Shown: piece after piece, positions 32,401 to 41,329 of the stretch
How positions within the stretch are numbered: the stretch's first letter is position 1
Layout of the letters: the number at the start of each line of letters is the position of its first letter
NCBI GenBank assembly: GCA_964484475.1
Contig: CAZAFU010000009.1
Location: 1-42,793 of the forward strand
DNA: 42,793 nt
Source: Parvularcula sp964484475
GTDB lineage: Bacteria; Pseudomonadota; Alphaproteobacteria; Caulobacterales; Parvularculaceae
Reading direction: 5' to 3'
Translations under genes and position numbers: made by a program
The notes under the pieces: generated by a model
The model's database searches: none
Told to the model about the DNA's origin: nothing
What the model saw: only the letters and a program-made list of their open reading frames with translations

Positions 32401-33674
32401 GCTGCTTCTCCTTTGCGGCTGCGTTCTTCGGCCTCGAAATAGCCGGGCGTGTGCCCATCGCCGCCCTCTTCGAAGGCAGGGATCGGATGGGGCCCTTCGG
32501 TGGAGAAGCGGTACTCCTCGCCGAATTCCTCCCGGTGCCTCGCGATGACGTCCTCGGAAGGCACGCCGCCTTCGTTCACCTTGTGCTGGTAGTCGAAATA
32601 CCGATGCTCGGCAGGCAGCCTGTCCACGTCGACGAATTCGGAGTCGTGGCCCGTCCAGTTCACCGTCCGGGCGAGGACGTCGCGCACGTAATCCTTGTTC
32701 GGCTCGAAGGTGGCAGGCGCCGCGACCCCCTTCTCCGGGAAGATCGACTGCGGATCGATCCCTTCGACCTCCTTCATAGCTTCGGTGGCAAGGCGCAGGT
32801 GCTCGATCTCCATGGCGAGGTGGAGTTCCCAGATCTTCTTGATGCGGGGGTCGGTCTCGGTTTCCATGAACGACCAGTAGAGCCAGCACTCGTTGTATTC
32901 GTGCAGCGCAAGGTTCGTCATCCAGCTGACGGTCGGGTCCAGGATGGATTCGTAGTGGGTGACATGCTGCTGCTCGATCTCGGCGATCTCGTTGTAGAGG
33001 GCGCGGGCCAGCGGGTTCTCCGGTCTGTTGCCCACGGTCATGTAGAAGTTCATGGTCTGCTGTTCGGCCGACATGACGGTGAGAGCGTTGAGGATGGACT
33101 GGAACTGGCTCGCTTCCACGGTCATCGGGCGGCGCAGGTCATCGTCGGGGTCGCGGTGCTGGAAGATCGTCGGGCGACCGGGCAGGATTTCGGTCAGGTC
33201 GCCGGTGATCTCCTCGGCCTTTCTCCGCTCACCCATCAGGTCCATGAGATTGGCATAGCGGTAGAGGTGGTCGTAATCCTCCAGGACGCCGAACTCGTAG
33301 ACCTGCCTGAGATAGGGATCGGGTTCGTGCCGGGCGACCCAGCTCGTCAGGTCCACCGCAACCTGTTCATAGCCGATCGTGTTCGCGATCGTGCTTTCAC
33401 TGCCGGGGACGAGCCATGCCACGGCGCGCTGCTGCTGGTGCTCGATCCGCCGCACCTGGGCGAGCATCTGCTTGACGCCGATGTCGGCGATGTGGCGCGC
33501 TGTGTTGTGCGAGTTCATGATCGACTCGACTTCGATCCCGTTCATCACGATCACGCGGCAGCGGGTATAGGGATGAACGTCGGCGGTATTGTAGGGCTCG
33601 CTGTTCAGTTCGGACCAGCTTCGCAACTGGCGATCCAGAGGGATGCCCTTTTCGGTGAGCGGGTTGAACGCCAT
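32397..33674 (-). CDS. Ferritin-like helical protein, unknown function
   Basis: A 425-residue soluble, helix-rich protein. Two sets of candidate metal ligands are visible: YNEIAEIEQQHVTHYESIL and ELHLAMEIEHLRLATEAM, each with the E-x-x-H motif of ferritin-like di-iron proteins. A further conserved-looking helix reads LHEYNECWLYWSF. The N-terminal half has HNTARHIADIGVKQMLAQVR and RRIEHQQQRAVAWLVPGSES. The start is ATG 33674 with ACGGAGGAC upstream. No signal peptide. I do not recognise a named family; metal binding is inferred. It overlaps the DUF4142 gene, so the products may form a complex or serve one stress response. Confidence 0.65.
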   Translation of the reverse strand: MAFNPLTEKGIPLDRQLRSWSELNSEPYNTADVHPYTRCRVIVMNGIEVESIMNSHNTARHIADIGVKQMLAQVRRIEHQQQRAVAWLVPGSESTIANTIGYEQVAVDLTSWVARHEPDPYLRQVYEFGVLEDYDHLYRYANLMDLMGERRKAEEITGDLTEILPGRPTIFQHRDPDDDLRRPMTVEASQFQSILNALTVMSAEQQTMNFYMTVGNRPENPLARALYNEIAEIEQQHVTHYESILDPTVSWMTNLALHEYNECWLYWSFMETETDPRIKKIWELHLAMEIEHLRLATEAMKEVEGIDPQSIFPEKGVAAPATFEPNKDYVRDVLARTVNWTGHDSEFVDVDRLPAEHRYFDYQHKVNEGGVPSEDVIARHREEFGEEYRFSTEGPHPIPAFEEGGDGHTPGYFEAEERSRKGEAA

Positions 33675-34122
33675 CGCTTCGTCCTCCGTTTTCGTCACAG
33701 CGACAGGCTGTCACGCTCATCGGGTAATGATCCCGCCAGCAGTGAAGTTCGGCACCCCCGAAGACAAAGGAGCCTCCTCAACGACTTGCGATAGTTCCAT
33801 CAGGTGGCGGAGGATAGGCTCGGTACCGGGAGGTCGGACGCGGGCGTCCAGCCGGAAAGAGCCAAGGGCCGGGGGGTCGGGTTCAGGGATGGCAGTTCAA
33901 GCCTTGCCTGGCTTGTCCGGCGAAGGCGCGGCCCGCGGGACCGATTTCGAACCCTCAAGACGACCCCGCGCCCGGCGTGTTCGAGACATCATCCGATGCG
34001 AAGGCGATCGAGGCGAGCTGCGAACACCGTCGTTTTCACAGGCGAACGGATCGCATCGACGTCAATCCGGCGAAGGTTGAAGTTCGCATCAGCAGTTCGT
34101 CAGGTATCACCCGAGAGGATGC
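33675..34122. other. Intergenic region upstream of the ferritin-like gene
   Basis: No protein-coding frame is convincing. A short palindrome, GACAG-g-CTGTC (33702-33712), lies about 30 nt before the ferritin-like start and could be an operator. A TTCGAACCC string near 33945 recalls a tRNA T-arm, but no paired stem or acceptor is present. Confidence 0.35.
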
Positions 34123-36204
34123 TCATGTTCCATGACGGGCGATGTCCTTTTCGAACGTTGCCAGAATTGCGCTGCGGAGTCGTTCGATGGATACCGGCTT
34201 GCCGAGGAAACCGGCCGTGCCTGCTTCCTTTGCGGAACGCCGCGCTTCTTCGCTCGTGTCTGCCGTGACGATGAGAATGGGCGGCGTGTTGGCCCCGCGC
34301 TCCTTGCGAATCCTTTCGGTCACTTCGATCCCGTTCAGATCCGGCATCTGAAGATCGATCAACGCCAGATCGTACCTGCCGCGTGTCGCTTCGTCGACGG
34401 CCTGCTCTCCATTGTTGGCGAGAACGACATGGAACCCCAGGCGGGTCAGCATCGAGCGCAGGACGAGCTGGTTCACGGCGTTGTCGTCGGCGACAAGCAC
34501 CCGTCCGCTGCCAATGGGCTCGATCGCCTCCCGGTCGAGAGTTTCCGGGCGGCTCTGAACGTGCCGCGACGGTACCCAGAGCCAGAAGGTCGAGCCACCG
34601 GCCGGATTGCGCCTGATACCGATCTCGCCGCGCATGAGCTCGACCAGGTTCTTGCAGATCGCAAGGCCCAACCCGGCGCCCGATGAACCCTCCGCTCCGT
34701 GCCTGTTCATCTTGGTGAACGGTACGAAGATTCCTCTCCAACGGTCCTCCGGGATGCCGGGGCCCTGGTCGGAAACTTCAATCCAGAGTTCCTCGCGGCC
34801 GCCCCGGTAGCGCATCTGGGTATGGACCTCGATATCGCCCTCCACCGCGAAGGTGAGAGCGTTCGAGATCAGGTGACCGAGAACCTGTTCAAGCTTCACG
34901 GCATCGACTTCCACGAGTTTCGGCAGTGCGGAGTCGAAAGTGCTGACGATCGGGTTCGACCGGCGTATCGCCTGAGGGGCGAAGGACTGGACCACGCAAT
35001 CGACGACCTTGCTGATGTCGACGGGTGTCGGCTCGAAGCCGACCTGTCCGCTTGTCACCTCGACCATATCGAGGATGTTGGCCACGAGCCGCCGCAGCGA
35101 CTTCGCCGAAGTGAACGTCTTTTCCAGGTGTTCCTTCTGTTCCTCCGGGTCCTGAACGAACATGGCGGTCTCAAGCATGCCGATCATTCCGTTCAGAGGC
35201 GTGTTGAGCTCATGTCCGACTGCGGAGATGAAGTCGCTTCGCGCTTTTTGGAAGCGCTCGGCCTCCTCCCGTTTCTCTGCGATCTCTTCACGTATGCTGC
35301 GCTCTTCGGTGATGTCCTGAAGCGAACCGTAGGCGCCTTCGATCCTGCCTTCGTTGGCGAGCGGGTAGCCTATCACGCGGACCCAGCGGTCCTTGCGCAT
35401 GGCATCGATGAGGGGCACCTCGATTTCGAAAGGTGTTCCCTGTTCCATGCAGGCGTTCAGGTGATTTTCGATCTTTCCCCGAACACTCTCCGGATAATAG
35501 AGAAGCGCCGTCTCCCTGAGGACCGGCTGGTCGTCGGGATGGCGATGAATGGCAAAGGTCTGGGGCGTCCAGAAGAGTTTCTGCGTGAACTTGTTGATCG
35601 ACCAGCCGCCCACATGGGCCGCTGCCGACATGGTCTCCATGAGGGCGAGCTGTTCTTCGAAACCGCGATGGAGCTGCTCGAGTTCCCGTTGTCGCTGCTC
35701 CGCTTCGGCTTTCAATTCGAAGACCTGCAAGTAGGCGGATACGAGGTCGGCCAGGCGCCCGAGCTGGCGCTTTTCCGAACTGGAGAAGACCCGCGGTACA
35801 CGGTAGATCACGCAGAGGGTCCCAAGTGGCCTTCCAGCGCTGTCCCTGACCGGATGCCCCGCATAGGCTGCGATGAACGGCTGGCTCGTGACGAGCGGGT
35901 TGTTCTGGAAGAGCGGGTGTTTCTGAGCGTCTTCGACGTAGAAGGGAGCGTCCTGGTAGACAGCATGGTCGCAGAAAGAGACGTCCCGTTCGGTCGACTT
36001 GACCTCGAGGCCGTAGCGGGCCTTGAACCACTGGTCGCACTTGTCGACCAGGGACACCGCCGCGATCGGAGCATTGAGAGTCGCTTTGGCCTGGTAGACG
36101 ATACCGTCAAGGGCAGCGTCGCGCACCCCGTAGTCGATGCGAAGGGCCGCCAGGGCGGCGAGCCGTTCGTCTTCGTTTTCCCGGCGCGGTGCAGCGACTG
36201 TCAC
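34123..36204 (-). CDS. Hybrid sensor histidine kinase (GAF-PAS-HisKA-HATPase-REC)
   Basis: A 693-residue soluble hybrid kinase. The GAF domain covers about 25-165 (APIAAVSLVDKCDQWFKARY, GHPVRDSAGRPLGTLCVI), then a coiled coil, and a PAS domain at about 200-310 (GAYGSLQDITEER). HisKA carries His 331 in SAVGHELNTPLNGMIGM. The HATPase has VSDQGPGIPEDRWRGIFVPF and SSGAGLGLAICKNLVELM. The receiver has VLVADDNAVNQLVLRSM, phospho-acceptor Asp 617 in LALIDLQMPDLNGIE, and Lys in FLGKPV. The start is GTG 36204 with AAGGAA upstream; the longer frame upstream is Arg-rich and non-coding in appearance. No output domain, so a downstream phosphotransfer partner is expected elsewhere. The 'WF KARYG' GAF type is common in alphaproteobacterial kinases with unknown ligands. 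Confidence 0.9.
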   Translation of the reverse strand: MTVAAPRRENEDERLAALAALRIDYGVRDAALDGIVYQAKATLNAPIAAVSLVDKCDQWFKARYGLEVKSTERDVSFCDHAVYQDAPFYVEDAQKHPLFQNNPLVTSQPFIAAYAGHPVRDSAGRPLGTLCVIYRVPRVFSSSEKRQLGRLADLVSAYLQVFELKAEAEQRQRELEQLHRGFEEQLALMETMSAAAHVGGWSINKFTQKLFWTPQTFAIHRHPDDQPVLRETALLYYPESVRGKIENHLNACMEQGTPFEIEVPLIDAMRKDRWVRVIGYPLANEGRIEGAYGSLQDITEERSIREEIAEKREEAERFQKARSDFISAVGHELNTPLNGMIGMLETAMFVQDPEEQKEHLEKTFTSAKSLRRLVANILDMVEVTSGQVGFEPTPVDISKVVDCVVQSFAPQAIRRSNPIVSTFDSALPKLVEVDAVKLEQVLGHLISNALTFAVEGDIEVHTQMRYRGGREELWIEVSDQGPGIPEDRWRGIFVPFTKMNRHGAEGSSGAGLGLAICKNLVELMRGEIGIRRNPAGGSTFWLWVPSRHVQSRPETLDREAIEPIGSGRVLVADDNAVNQLVLRSMLTRLGFHVVLANNGEQAVDEATRGRYDLALIDLQMPDLNGIEVTERIRKERGANTPPILIVTADTSEEARRSAKEAGTAGFLGKPVSIERLRSAILATFEKDIARHGT

Positions 36205-36419
36205 AGAATAATTCCTTATCCGACTTCTTTTGCTTGCGGCTTCGCGACGTTCGACAATTGCCAAGACCCGGCGCCCCGACGGCGGAGATGGCCGCCCGCT
36301 GCTGAGGGGCCACCTCCGCCGTGAATGGAGATTCACCAGCCTTTACACGAATATGGCGAGAATTCCTGTCACGATATCACGCTACAACAGGCGGTCTGAT
36401 CCGTAAGAGAGGGACCGGT

Positions 36420-36842
36420 TCAAGCGGCCTGGCTGAACTCGCCAAGAAGAAACTGGCGGACAAGGTCGGATGTCGATCCGCTTTTCTCTTTCTTGTCGGC
36501 TTGGCTGTAGATATCGACCACGCTGCGATAGCCTTCGAGTCCGGAAGAACTCAGTACAGGCTCGTAGCCCATCGACCAGTCCGGGAAGATCCTGTCTTCG
36601 ACTTTCTCGTCGAGCAGTGTTTTGATGGTGCGATGACGTGTGGACTGACCGATCTTGTCGAAGATCCGCCCGACGCTGTCGTCCGGACCCTCAAGGCACT
36701 GGAAGAACATCTCGTCCTGGTAGACCAGAACACCTGTCACCCCGAACTGGCTGTTCGTGGCGCGGGCGTCGGAAAGGATACCTTCGAGGTCGGCGTCGGT
36801 CATGCGTTTGGTTGGGACACTGAGATAGACGAGACGGCGCAT
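36420..36842 (-). CDS. BLUF-domain blue-light photoreceptor
   Basis: A 140-residue flavin-binding light sensor. All residues of the BLUF photocycle are present: Tyr 6 (RRLVYLS), Asn 30 (ARATNSQFGVTGVLVY), Gln 48 (MFFQCLEG), and Trp 89 / Met 91 (FPDWSMGYEP). They show a constant offset of 15 from AppA numbering (Y21, N45, Q63, W104, M106). A roughly 40-residue helical C-terminus follows and no enzymatic output domain, so it acts by protein interaction, like short BLUF proteins. The start is ATG 36842 with GAGGAG upstream. It lies between a soluble hybrid kinase and, divergently, a chemoreceptor, either of which could be its partner. Confidence 0.93.
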   Translation of the reverse strand: MRRLVYLSVPTKRMTDADLEGILSDARATNSQFGVTGVLVYQDEMFFQCLEGPDDSVGRIFDKIGQSTRHRTIKTLLDEKVEDRIFPDWSMGYEPVLSSSGLEGYRSVVDIYSQADKKEKSGSTSDLVRQFLLGEFSQAA

Positions 36843-37013
36843 CAGATCTCTCCTCGTTGTGCGACAGGATGCACCATTGGATGATAGTGTTGCAATTATC
36901 TTCCGCGATCTGGGATCACTATAGACGAGCAAAAACCGTGGCTTGGTCGATGGGTGTATTCTTTTTTCACCGACTTTCCAAATATTGCATCGCCCGCATG
37001 GGAAGGAAAGCCT

Positions 37014-37154
37014 ATGGATCTGGAATCATTAGTTGATTCGAATGAAGCAGAGACCTGTTCACGAATCCGAGACACTCGTAAACGGGGCATTAAGATCATC
37101 AAGCCACAAACTCTACGGCAGGTTGAAAATCTTTACGTATGGGTGCGTTCCTGA
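37014..37154 (+). CDS. Small 46-residue protein, possibly a broken PilZ start
   Basis: ATG 37014 follows an excellent ribosome-binding site (GGAAGGAAAG, 3 nt gap) in an A/T-richer region. The product begins MDLESLVDSNEAETCSRIRD and continues TRKRGIKIIKPQTLRQVENL then YVWVRS. The arrangement 'R..R.....KII.......  ....VR' weakly recalls the first strands of PilZ domains, in which the chain would continue. Here a TGA ends it, while the same frame stays open afterwards into the chemoreceptor gene. It could be a genuine small protein, a leader ORF, or a truncated c-di-GMP-binding gene. Confidence 0.4.
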   Translation: MDLESLVDSNEAETCSRIRDTRKRGIKIIKPQTLRQVENLYVWVRS

Positions 37155-37307
37155 TCAGCTGCTTCGCCAGTTTCGAGCGAGAAGGTGAACGTCCGGGTGT
37201 ATTTGTCACAGCAATCTGAGGTGGCAGAAGAATCTTTCTCGAATCCGCCAAGCGCTGATTCCCGCCTAAGAGATGAGGTCCATACTGACGGCTCGAAGGA
37301 GACTGTC

Positions 37308-40300
37308 ATGCCAGCCATCACCCAGACCCGTATCGTTTGCGCCGTATCGCTCGCTTTTCTCTTGGGCGGAGCGGCCTTGCTGGTTGCAAGGCCGTTCGGC
37401 GACGGATGGCTTGCGATGCTGCCCGCCATTGTTCTCCTGTCGGGTGCCGGCATTGGGCAGCTTCTCCAGATCGCTGCGGCGCAACAAGTGATCGGCGAGC
37501 GTGCGAACGCTGCGGCGCGCTGGGCCGTGGGCCTCCCAGAGCCCGCTCCTGCAGGCCTGTATATCGACCCAATGGTCGAACAGAAGCGTATCGAATCGAA
37601 GACGGCCATTGCCGATGTCGAGCGCCTGATGGCCCTGGACGGTGAGCGGAACGAAGAGATTCGTACCCTGCTGATGATGGAGGCCGCACCGGGACAGGCC
37701 GCAAGCGCGGTTTTCTCCCCGGACGGTGTGTTGCTCAGGGCCAATGACAGCTTTCATAGCCTTGCCGGTCTCGACGGCACTCCGCCCAAGGGAACCGAAC
37801 ATGCGGCGCTGCCTCTCTTCCGGGAAGCAGAAGGCTTCGGGCCGGCTCAGGTCTGGAAAGACGTGCTGGTCAGCGGACAGGCCGAGTGCCGTATCACTCT
37901 CGACACAGACGGAAAGCAGCCCGGCGTCCTCGACCTCTTCTATGAAAAGAAGGAGCTGAACGGCGGTGAGGCACTGGTCGTCCTCACAGTCCGGGACGTG
38001 ACGGAAGTGGTTTCCCTTCAACGCGATAGGGCCCTCTTCGAGGCCGCGTTCGACCGGGACGAGAACCCTGTTCTCATCGCGGATCTCGAGGGCAGTATTC
38101 TCCGGATGAGTGCGGGCGCCGTCAGCCAGAAGAAGCGTCTCGGCGAACTCCTTCCGGGGTCGAACTTGACCGGGGATGGCAGCGGGTTTCTCCCGGCGGG
38201 GCTGGTCGACAGGCTCAAGTCGGAGGGCACCATGGACATATCCCGGGGCGCTCTTGACTACAGAGCTGCGGCATCCGCCCTCGGTGAGCGGTGCCTCCTC
38301 GTGCGGCTCGATGACAAGACCGAGGAAAGGCGCACCCGGGCCATTCTCGATGCCGTCGATCGTAACCAGGCCATGGTGGAGTTTGCCCCCGACGGAACGA
38401 TCGAAGGTGCGAACACGAATTTTCTCGAAGTGTTCGGCTACCACTTGAACGAGCTTGCGGGGCAGAACCACCAGCTGCTCGTCAGCGAAGAGGAACGGGC
38501 GTCCGAAGCGTACCGGGCGTTCTGGACATGCCTTGCCGCTGGCCAGCCCCAGGCTGGCTGCTTCCGCCGCGTCGCGAAGGGCGGTGCCACGGTCTGGCTC
38601 CAGGCGAGCTACATTCCGATCAAGGACGGTTCGGGAAAAGTCGTTCGGGTCATCAAGACGGCCTTCGACGTCACCGATCGTGAGGTCCATGCAACCGAGC
38701 ACCGTGCGCTGATGCAGGCCGTGGATATGACCCAGGCGACCGTCGAATTCGACCTCGAGGGCCATGTTCTGCGTGCCAACGCAAACTTCCTTGAAACGCT
38801 CGGCTACGCGGAAGACGAGATCGTCGGCAGGCATCACCGCATGTTCTGCGACGAGGAGGAGAGCCGCTCGGAGGCCTATGCCGCCTTCTGGAAGAGACTT
38901 GGCGAGGGCCATTTCGACGCTGGCCGCTACACCCGCTACGGCAAGAACGGACGGAAGGTCGTGATCCAGGCTGCCTACACCCCGGTCTTCGGGCAGGATG
39001 GAAAGCCGGTGAAGGTCATCAAGTTCGCCACGGACATCACCGAAGCGTCGCGTCTGGCCACGATCGCGGATTTCAAGAGTTCCGCGTTCGAGCAGGCATC
39101 GGTGGCCATGATGATGGTCGATCGGGACCTGGTCATCCAGCACATCAACAGCTCGACGGTCAGCCTTTTCAAAGAGAAGAGAGAAGCGTTCCAGGCGATT
39201 TTCAGGAACTTCGATCCCGAGGCGATGGTCGGGCGCTGTATCGACGACTTCCACAAGGATCCCGGCCGGATCCGCCGGATCCTCGACGACCCGGCCAACC
39301 TTCCGTACTCTGCGGACATTTCACTCGGGAAGATGAAGATCAATCTTGCCATCGGTGCCGTCTACGACCGGGAAGGCCATTACGTCGGCTGCTCCCTTGA
39401 ATGGACCGACGTGACGACCCAGCGCATTCACGCCAGCATCATGGACGCGTTCGACCGCAACCAGGGCGTGGTCGAGTTCGACCTCGACGGAACGGTCTCT
39501 GCGGCGAATGCCTGCTTCGCCTCCGCTCTTGGTCACCGGCCGGATGCCCTGATCGGAAAAAGCTACGCGTCTCTTCTGGCGGACGCCTCGAGGGAGCGTC
39601 ACAGCGAGGGTTTCTGGCACGAGCTGTCTGGCGGCGAGAACTGGACCGGACAGGTCGTGCACAGGGATTCGAACGGCGACGAAGTATGGATGCAGTCCGT
39701 GTTCACACCGGTTCTCGACGGGCACGGAAAGGTCTTCAAGGTCGTCGCGACCTGCTCGGACGTCACGGAGGAGGAGACCCGCAAGAGGGACGAGGCCCTG
39801 CGGCAGAAGAAGCGCGATCGCGACCAGCGTCAGGTTGTCCTCCGTCTCGCATCCGGCCTGCAACGGTTGTCGGAGGGGGACTTCACGGTCGCGATCGAGG
39901 AAAGCTTCCCCGAAGAGTACGAGAAGCTCCGTACCGACTTCAACACGTCCGTCTCAAAACTCCACGACTCCGAACAGGAGAAGAAGCGTCAGACTGCGGA
40001 GCAGGAGAGCGTGGTGAAAACGCTCGCTGCCGCCATGCAGGCCCTCCGGCAGGGTTCGCTCGAATGCGCGATCAAGGATGAGTTCCCGCCAGCCTATGAG
40101 AGCGTGCGGGGCGACTTCAACGCCGCCGTTGCCGCTCTGCGGGGGGTCGTCGAAGCCATCATCGAGGCCACCAATGGCATCAGGACCGGGTCCACGGAAA
40201 TCGCCAACGCAGCCGATGCGCTGTCCAACCGCACGGAGAACCAGGCCGCCAGCCTCGAGGAAACGGCCGCGGCCCTCGATCAGATCACCGCGACGGTGAA

Positions 40301-41045
40301 GCAGACCGCCGAGGGCGCCCAGCACGCCAACACAGCCGCGCTCGAAGCCAGGTCCAGCGCCGAGACTTCCGGTGAGGTGGTGAGTGCCGCCGTCGATGCG
40401 ATGGACAGGATCGCATCGTCCTCCAAACAGGTTACCCAGATCATCGGGGTGATCGACGATATTGCCTTCCAGACCAACCTGCTGGCCCTTAACGCGGGTG
40501 TGGAAGCGGCGCGTGCCGGCGACGCAGGACGGGGCTTCGCCGTGGTCGCCCACGAAGTGAGGGGCCTCGCCCAGCGTTCGGCGGAAGCGGCGAAGGAGAT
40601 CAAGGACCTGATCTCGATCAGCACGAAGGAGGTCAGCGATGGCGTCGATCTCGTCGGACGGGCGGGTGAAGCCCTGCTGAAGATCGTCGAGCAGGTCGGC
40701 GGCGTATGTTCCGTGATGGACGAGATCTCGGCTTCGGCCAAGGAGCAGTCCCTGAGCCTCAGCGAGGTGAACCAGGCGATGAACCGCATGGACCAGGTCA
40801 CCCAGGAGAACGCTTCGATGGTCGAGGAGTCGACCGGAGCGAGCCATGCCCTCGCGGAAGCTTCGCGGGCGCTGCTGACCAAGGTTTCCCACTTCCAGCT
40901 GTCGTCGGTGGAGAAGAGGCCGTCCCCGGTTGAGACAGAAGACCTCGTCTCCCAGCACGACGCGTATCCCCAGCGCCGGGCGAGGCCGCAACTCATCCAG
41001 ACCCGGCAGGAAGCCGAGGGGGACTGCGACTGGACCGAGTTCTGA
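37308..41045 (+). CDS. Multi-PAS methyl-accepting chemotaxis protein
   Basis: A 1245-residue chemoreceptor. Two transmembrane helices near the start (about 8-27 and 33-52) are separated by only a few residues, so sensing is cytoplasmic. About six PAS modules follow (roughly 120-830). Those near 345-460, 465-580 and 715-830 are clear, with DAVDRNQAMVEFAPDGTIEG, QAVDMTQATVEFDLEGHVLR and DAFDRNQGVVEFDLDGTVSA. Two HAMP-like segments (about 840-950) precede the signalling domain, whose hairpin has FQTNLLALNAGVEAARAG and AGRGFAVVAHEVRGLAQRS near 1050-1090. The last five residues, DWTEF, fit the xWxxF tether that recruits CheR/CheB. The start is ATG 37308 with GAAGGAGAC upstream. Confidence 0.93.
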   Translation: MPAITQTRIVCAVSLAFLLGGAALLVARPFGDGWLAMLPAIVLLSGAGIGQLLQIAAAQQVIGERANAAARWAVGLPEPAPAGLYIDPMVEQKRIESKTAIADVERLMALDGERNEEIRTLLMMEAAPGQAASAVFSPDGVLLRANDSFHSLAGLDGTPPKGTEHAALPLFREAEGFGPAQVWKDVLVSGQAECRITLDTDGKQPGVLDLFYEKKELNGGEALVVLTVRDVTEVVSLQRDRALFEAAFDRDENPVLIADLEGSILRMSAGAVSQKKRLGELLPGSNLTGDGSGFLPAGLVDRLKSEGTMDISRGALDYRAAASALGERCLLVRLDDKTEERRTRAILDAVDRNQAMVEFAPDGTIEGANTNFLEVFGYHLNELAGQNHQLLVSEEERASEAYRAFWTCLAAGQPQAGCFRRVAKGGATVWLQASYIPIKDGSGKVVRVIKTAFDVTDREVHATEHRALMQAVDMTQATVEFDLEGHVLRANANFLETLGYAEDEIVGRHHRMFCDEEESRSEAYAAFWKRLGEGHFDAGRYTRYGKNGRKVVIQAAYTPVFGQDGKPVKVIKFATDITEASRLATIADFKSSAFEQASVAMMMVDRDLVIQHINSSTVSLFKEKREAFQAIFRNFDPEAMVGRCIDDFHKDPGRIRRILDDPANLPYSADISLGKMKINLAIGAVYDREGHYVGCSLEWTDVTTQRIHASIMDAFDRNQGVVEFDLDGTVSAANACFASALGHRPDALIGKSYASLLADASRERHSEGFWHELSGGENWTGQVVHRDSNGDEVWMQSVFTPVLDGHGKVFKVVATCSDVTEEETRKRDEALRQKKRDRDQRQVVLRLASGLQRLSEGDFTVAIEESFPEEYEKLRTDFNTSVSKLHDSEQEKKRQTAEQESVVKTLAAAMQALRQGSLECAIKDEFPPAYESVRGDFNAAVAALRGVVEAIIEATNGIRTGSTEIANAADALSNRTENQAASLEETAAALDQITATVKQTAEGAQHANTAALEARSSAETSGEVVSAAVDAMDRIASSSKQVTQIIGVIDDIAFQTNLLALNAGVEAARAGDAGRGFAVVAHEVRGLAQRSAEAAKEIKDLISISTKEVSDGVDLVGRAGEALLKIVEQVGGVCSVMDEISASAKEQSLSLSEVNQAMNRMDQVTQENASMVEESTGASHALAEASRALLTKVSHFQLSSVEKRPSPVETEDLVSQHDAYPQRRARPQLIQTRQEAEGDCDWTEF

Positions 41046-41236
41046 GCAACCGAGGAGCCTCGACACGGATTCCCGGTCAGCCTTCGCCGGCTCCCCGAAG
41101 GGTTAAGGGGCACCTGACGACCCGAACGGCGGTGCCCGTGGGGGGCTCTCCCTGCCAAGGGCCAGAGCGCCGGGTCTGGACGGGGTGGGGGGCCGAACGC
41201 TTGCCGGGACCGGGCAGGCCGGAGGGATGGCTCTTG

Positions 41237-41267
41237 GCCGGCGGGGCTGCGCCGCCGGCGTCTTTTT
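41237..41267 (+). terminator. Intrinsic terminator downstream of the chemoreceptor
   Basis: A 7-8 bp perfect GC stem (GCCGGCG/CGCCGGC) with a short loop is followed by GTCTTTTT. It lies 190 nt after the chemoreceptor stop and 63 nt before the DUF4198 start. It most likely ends the chemoreceptor transcript, but it could act as a leader attenuator if the DUF4198 promoter lies upstream. Confidence 0.65.
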
Positions 41268-41329
41268 GCACGCCTTCCCGGGCGCGCTACCTTTCATGGG
41301 AGACGCACGCACACCCGAGGACCAGACCC

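Noticed and set aside
32217..33794. 525-codon plus-strand frame opposite the ferritin-like gene
   Set aside because: Shadow of the minus-strand genes, which have proper starts, ribosome-binding sites and an overlapping junction.
33930..33965. tRNA-like T-arm string (TTCGAACCC)
   Set aside because: No complementary T-stem, anticodon arm or acceptor stem could be paired around it on either strand.
34699..36324. 541-codon plus-strand frame opposite the hybrid kinase
   Set aside because: The kinase motifs H331, the ATPase boxes and D617 are all on the minus strand.
37266..39254. 662-codon minus-strand frame opposite the chemoreceptor
   Set aside because: The PAS repeats and signalling hairpin are on the plus strand; this frame lacks domains.
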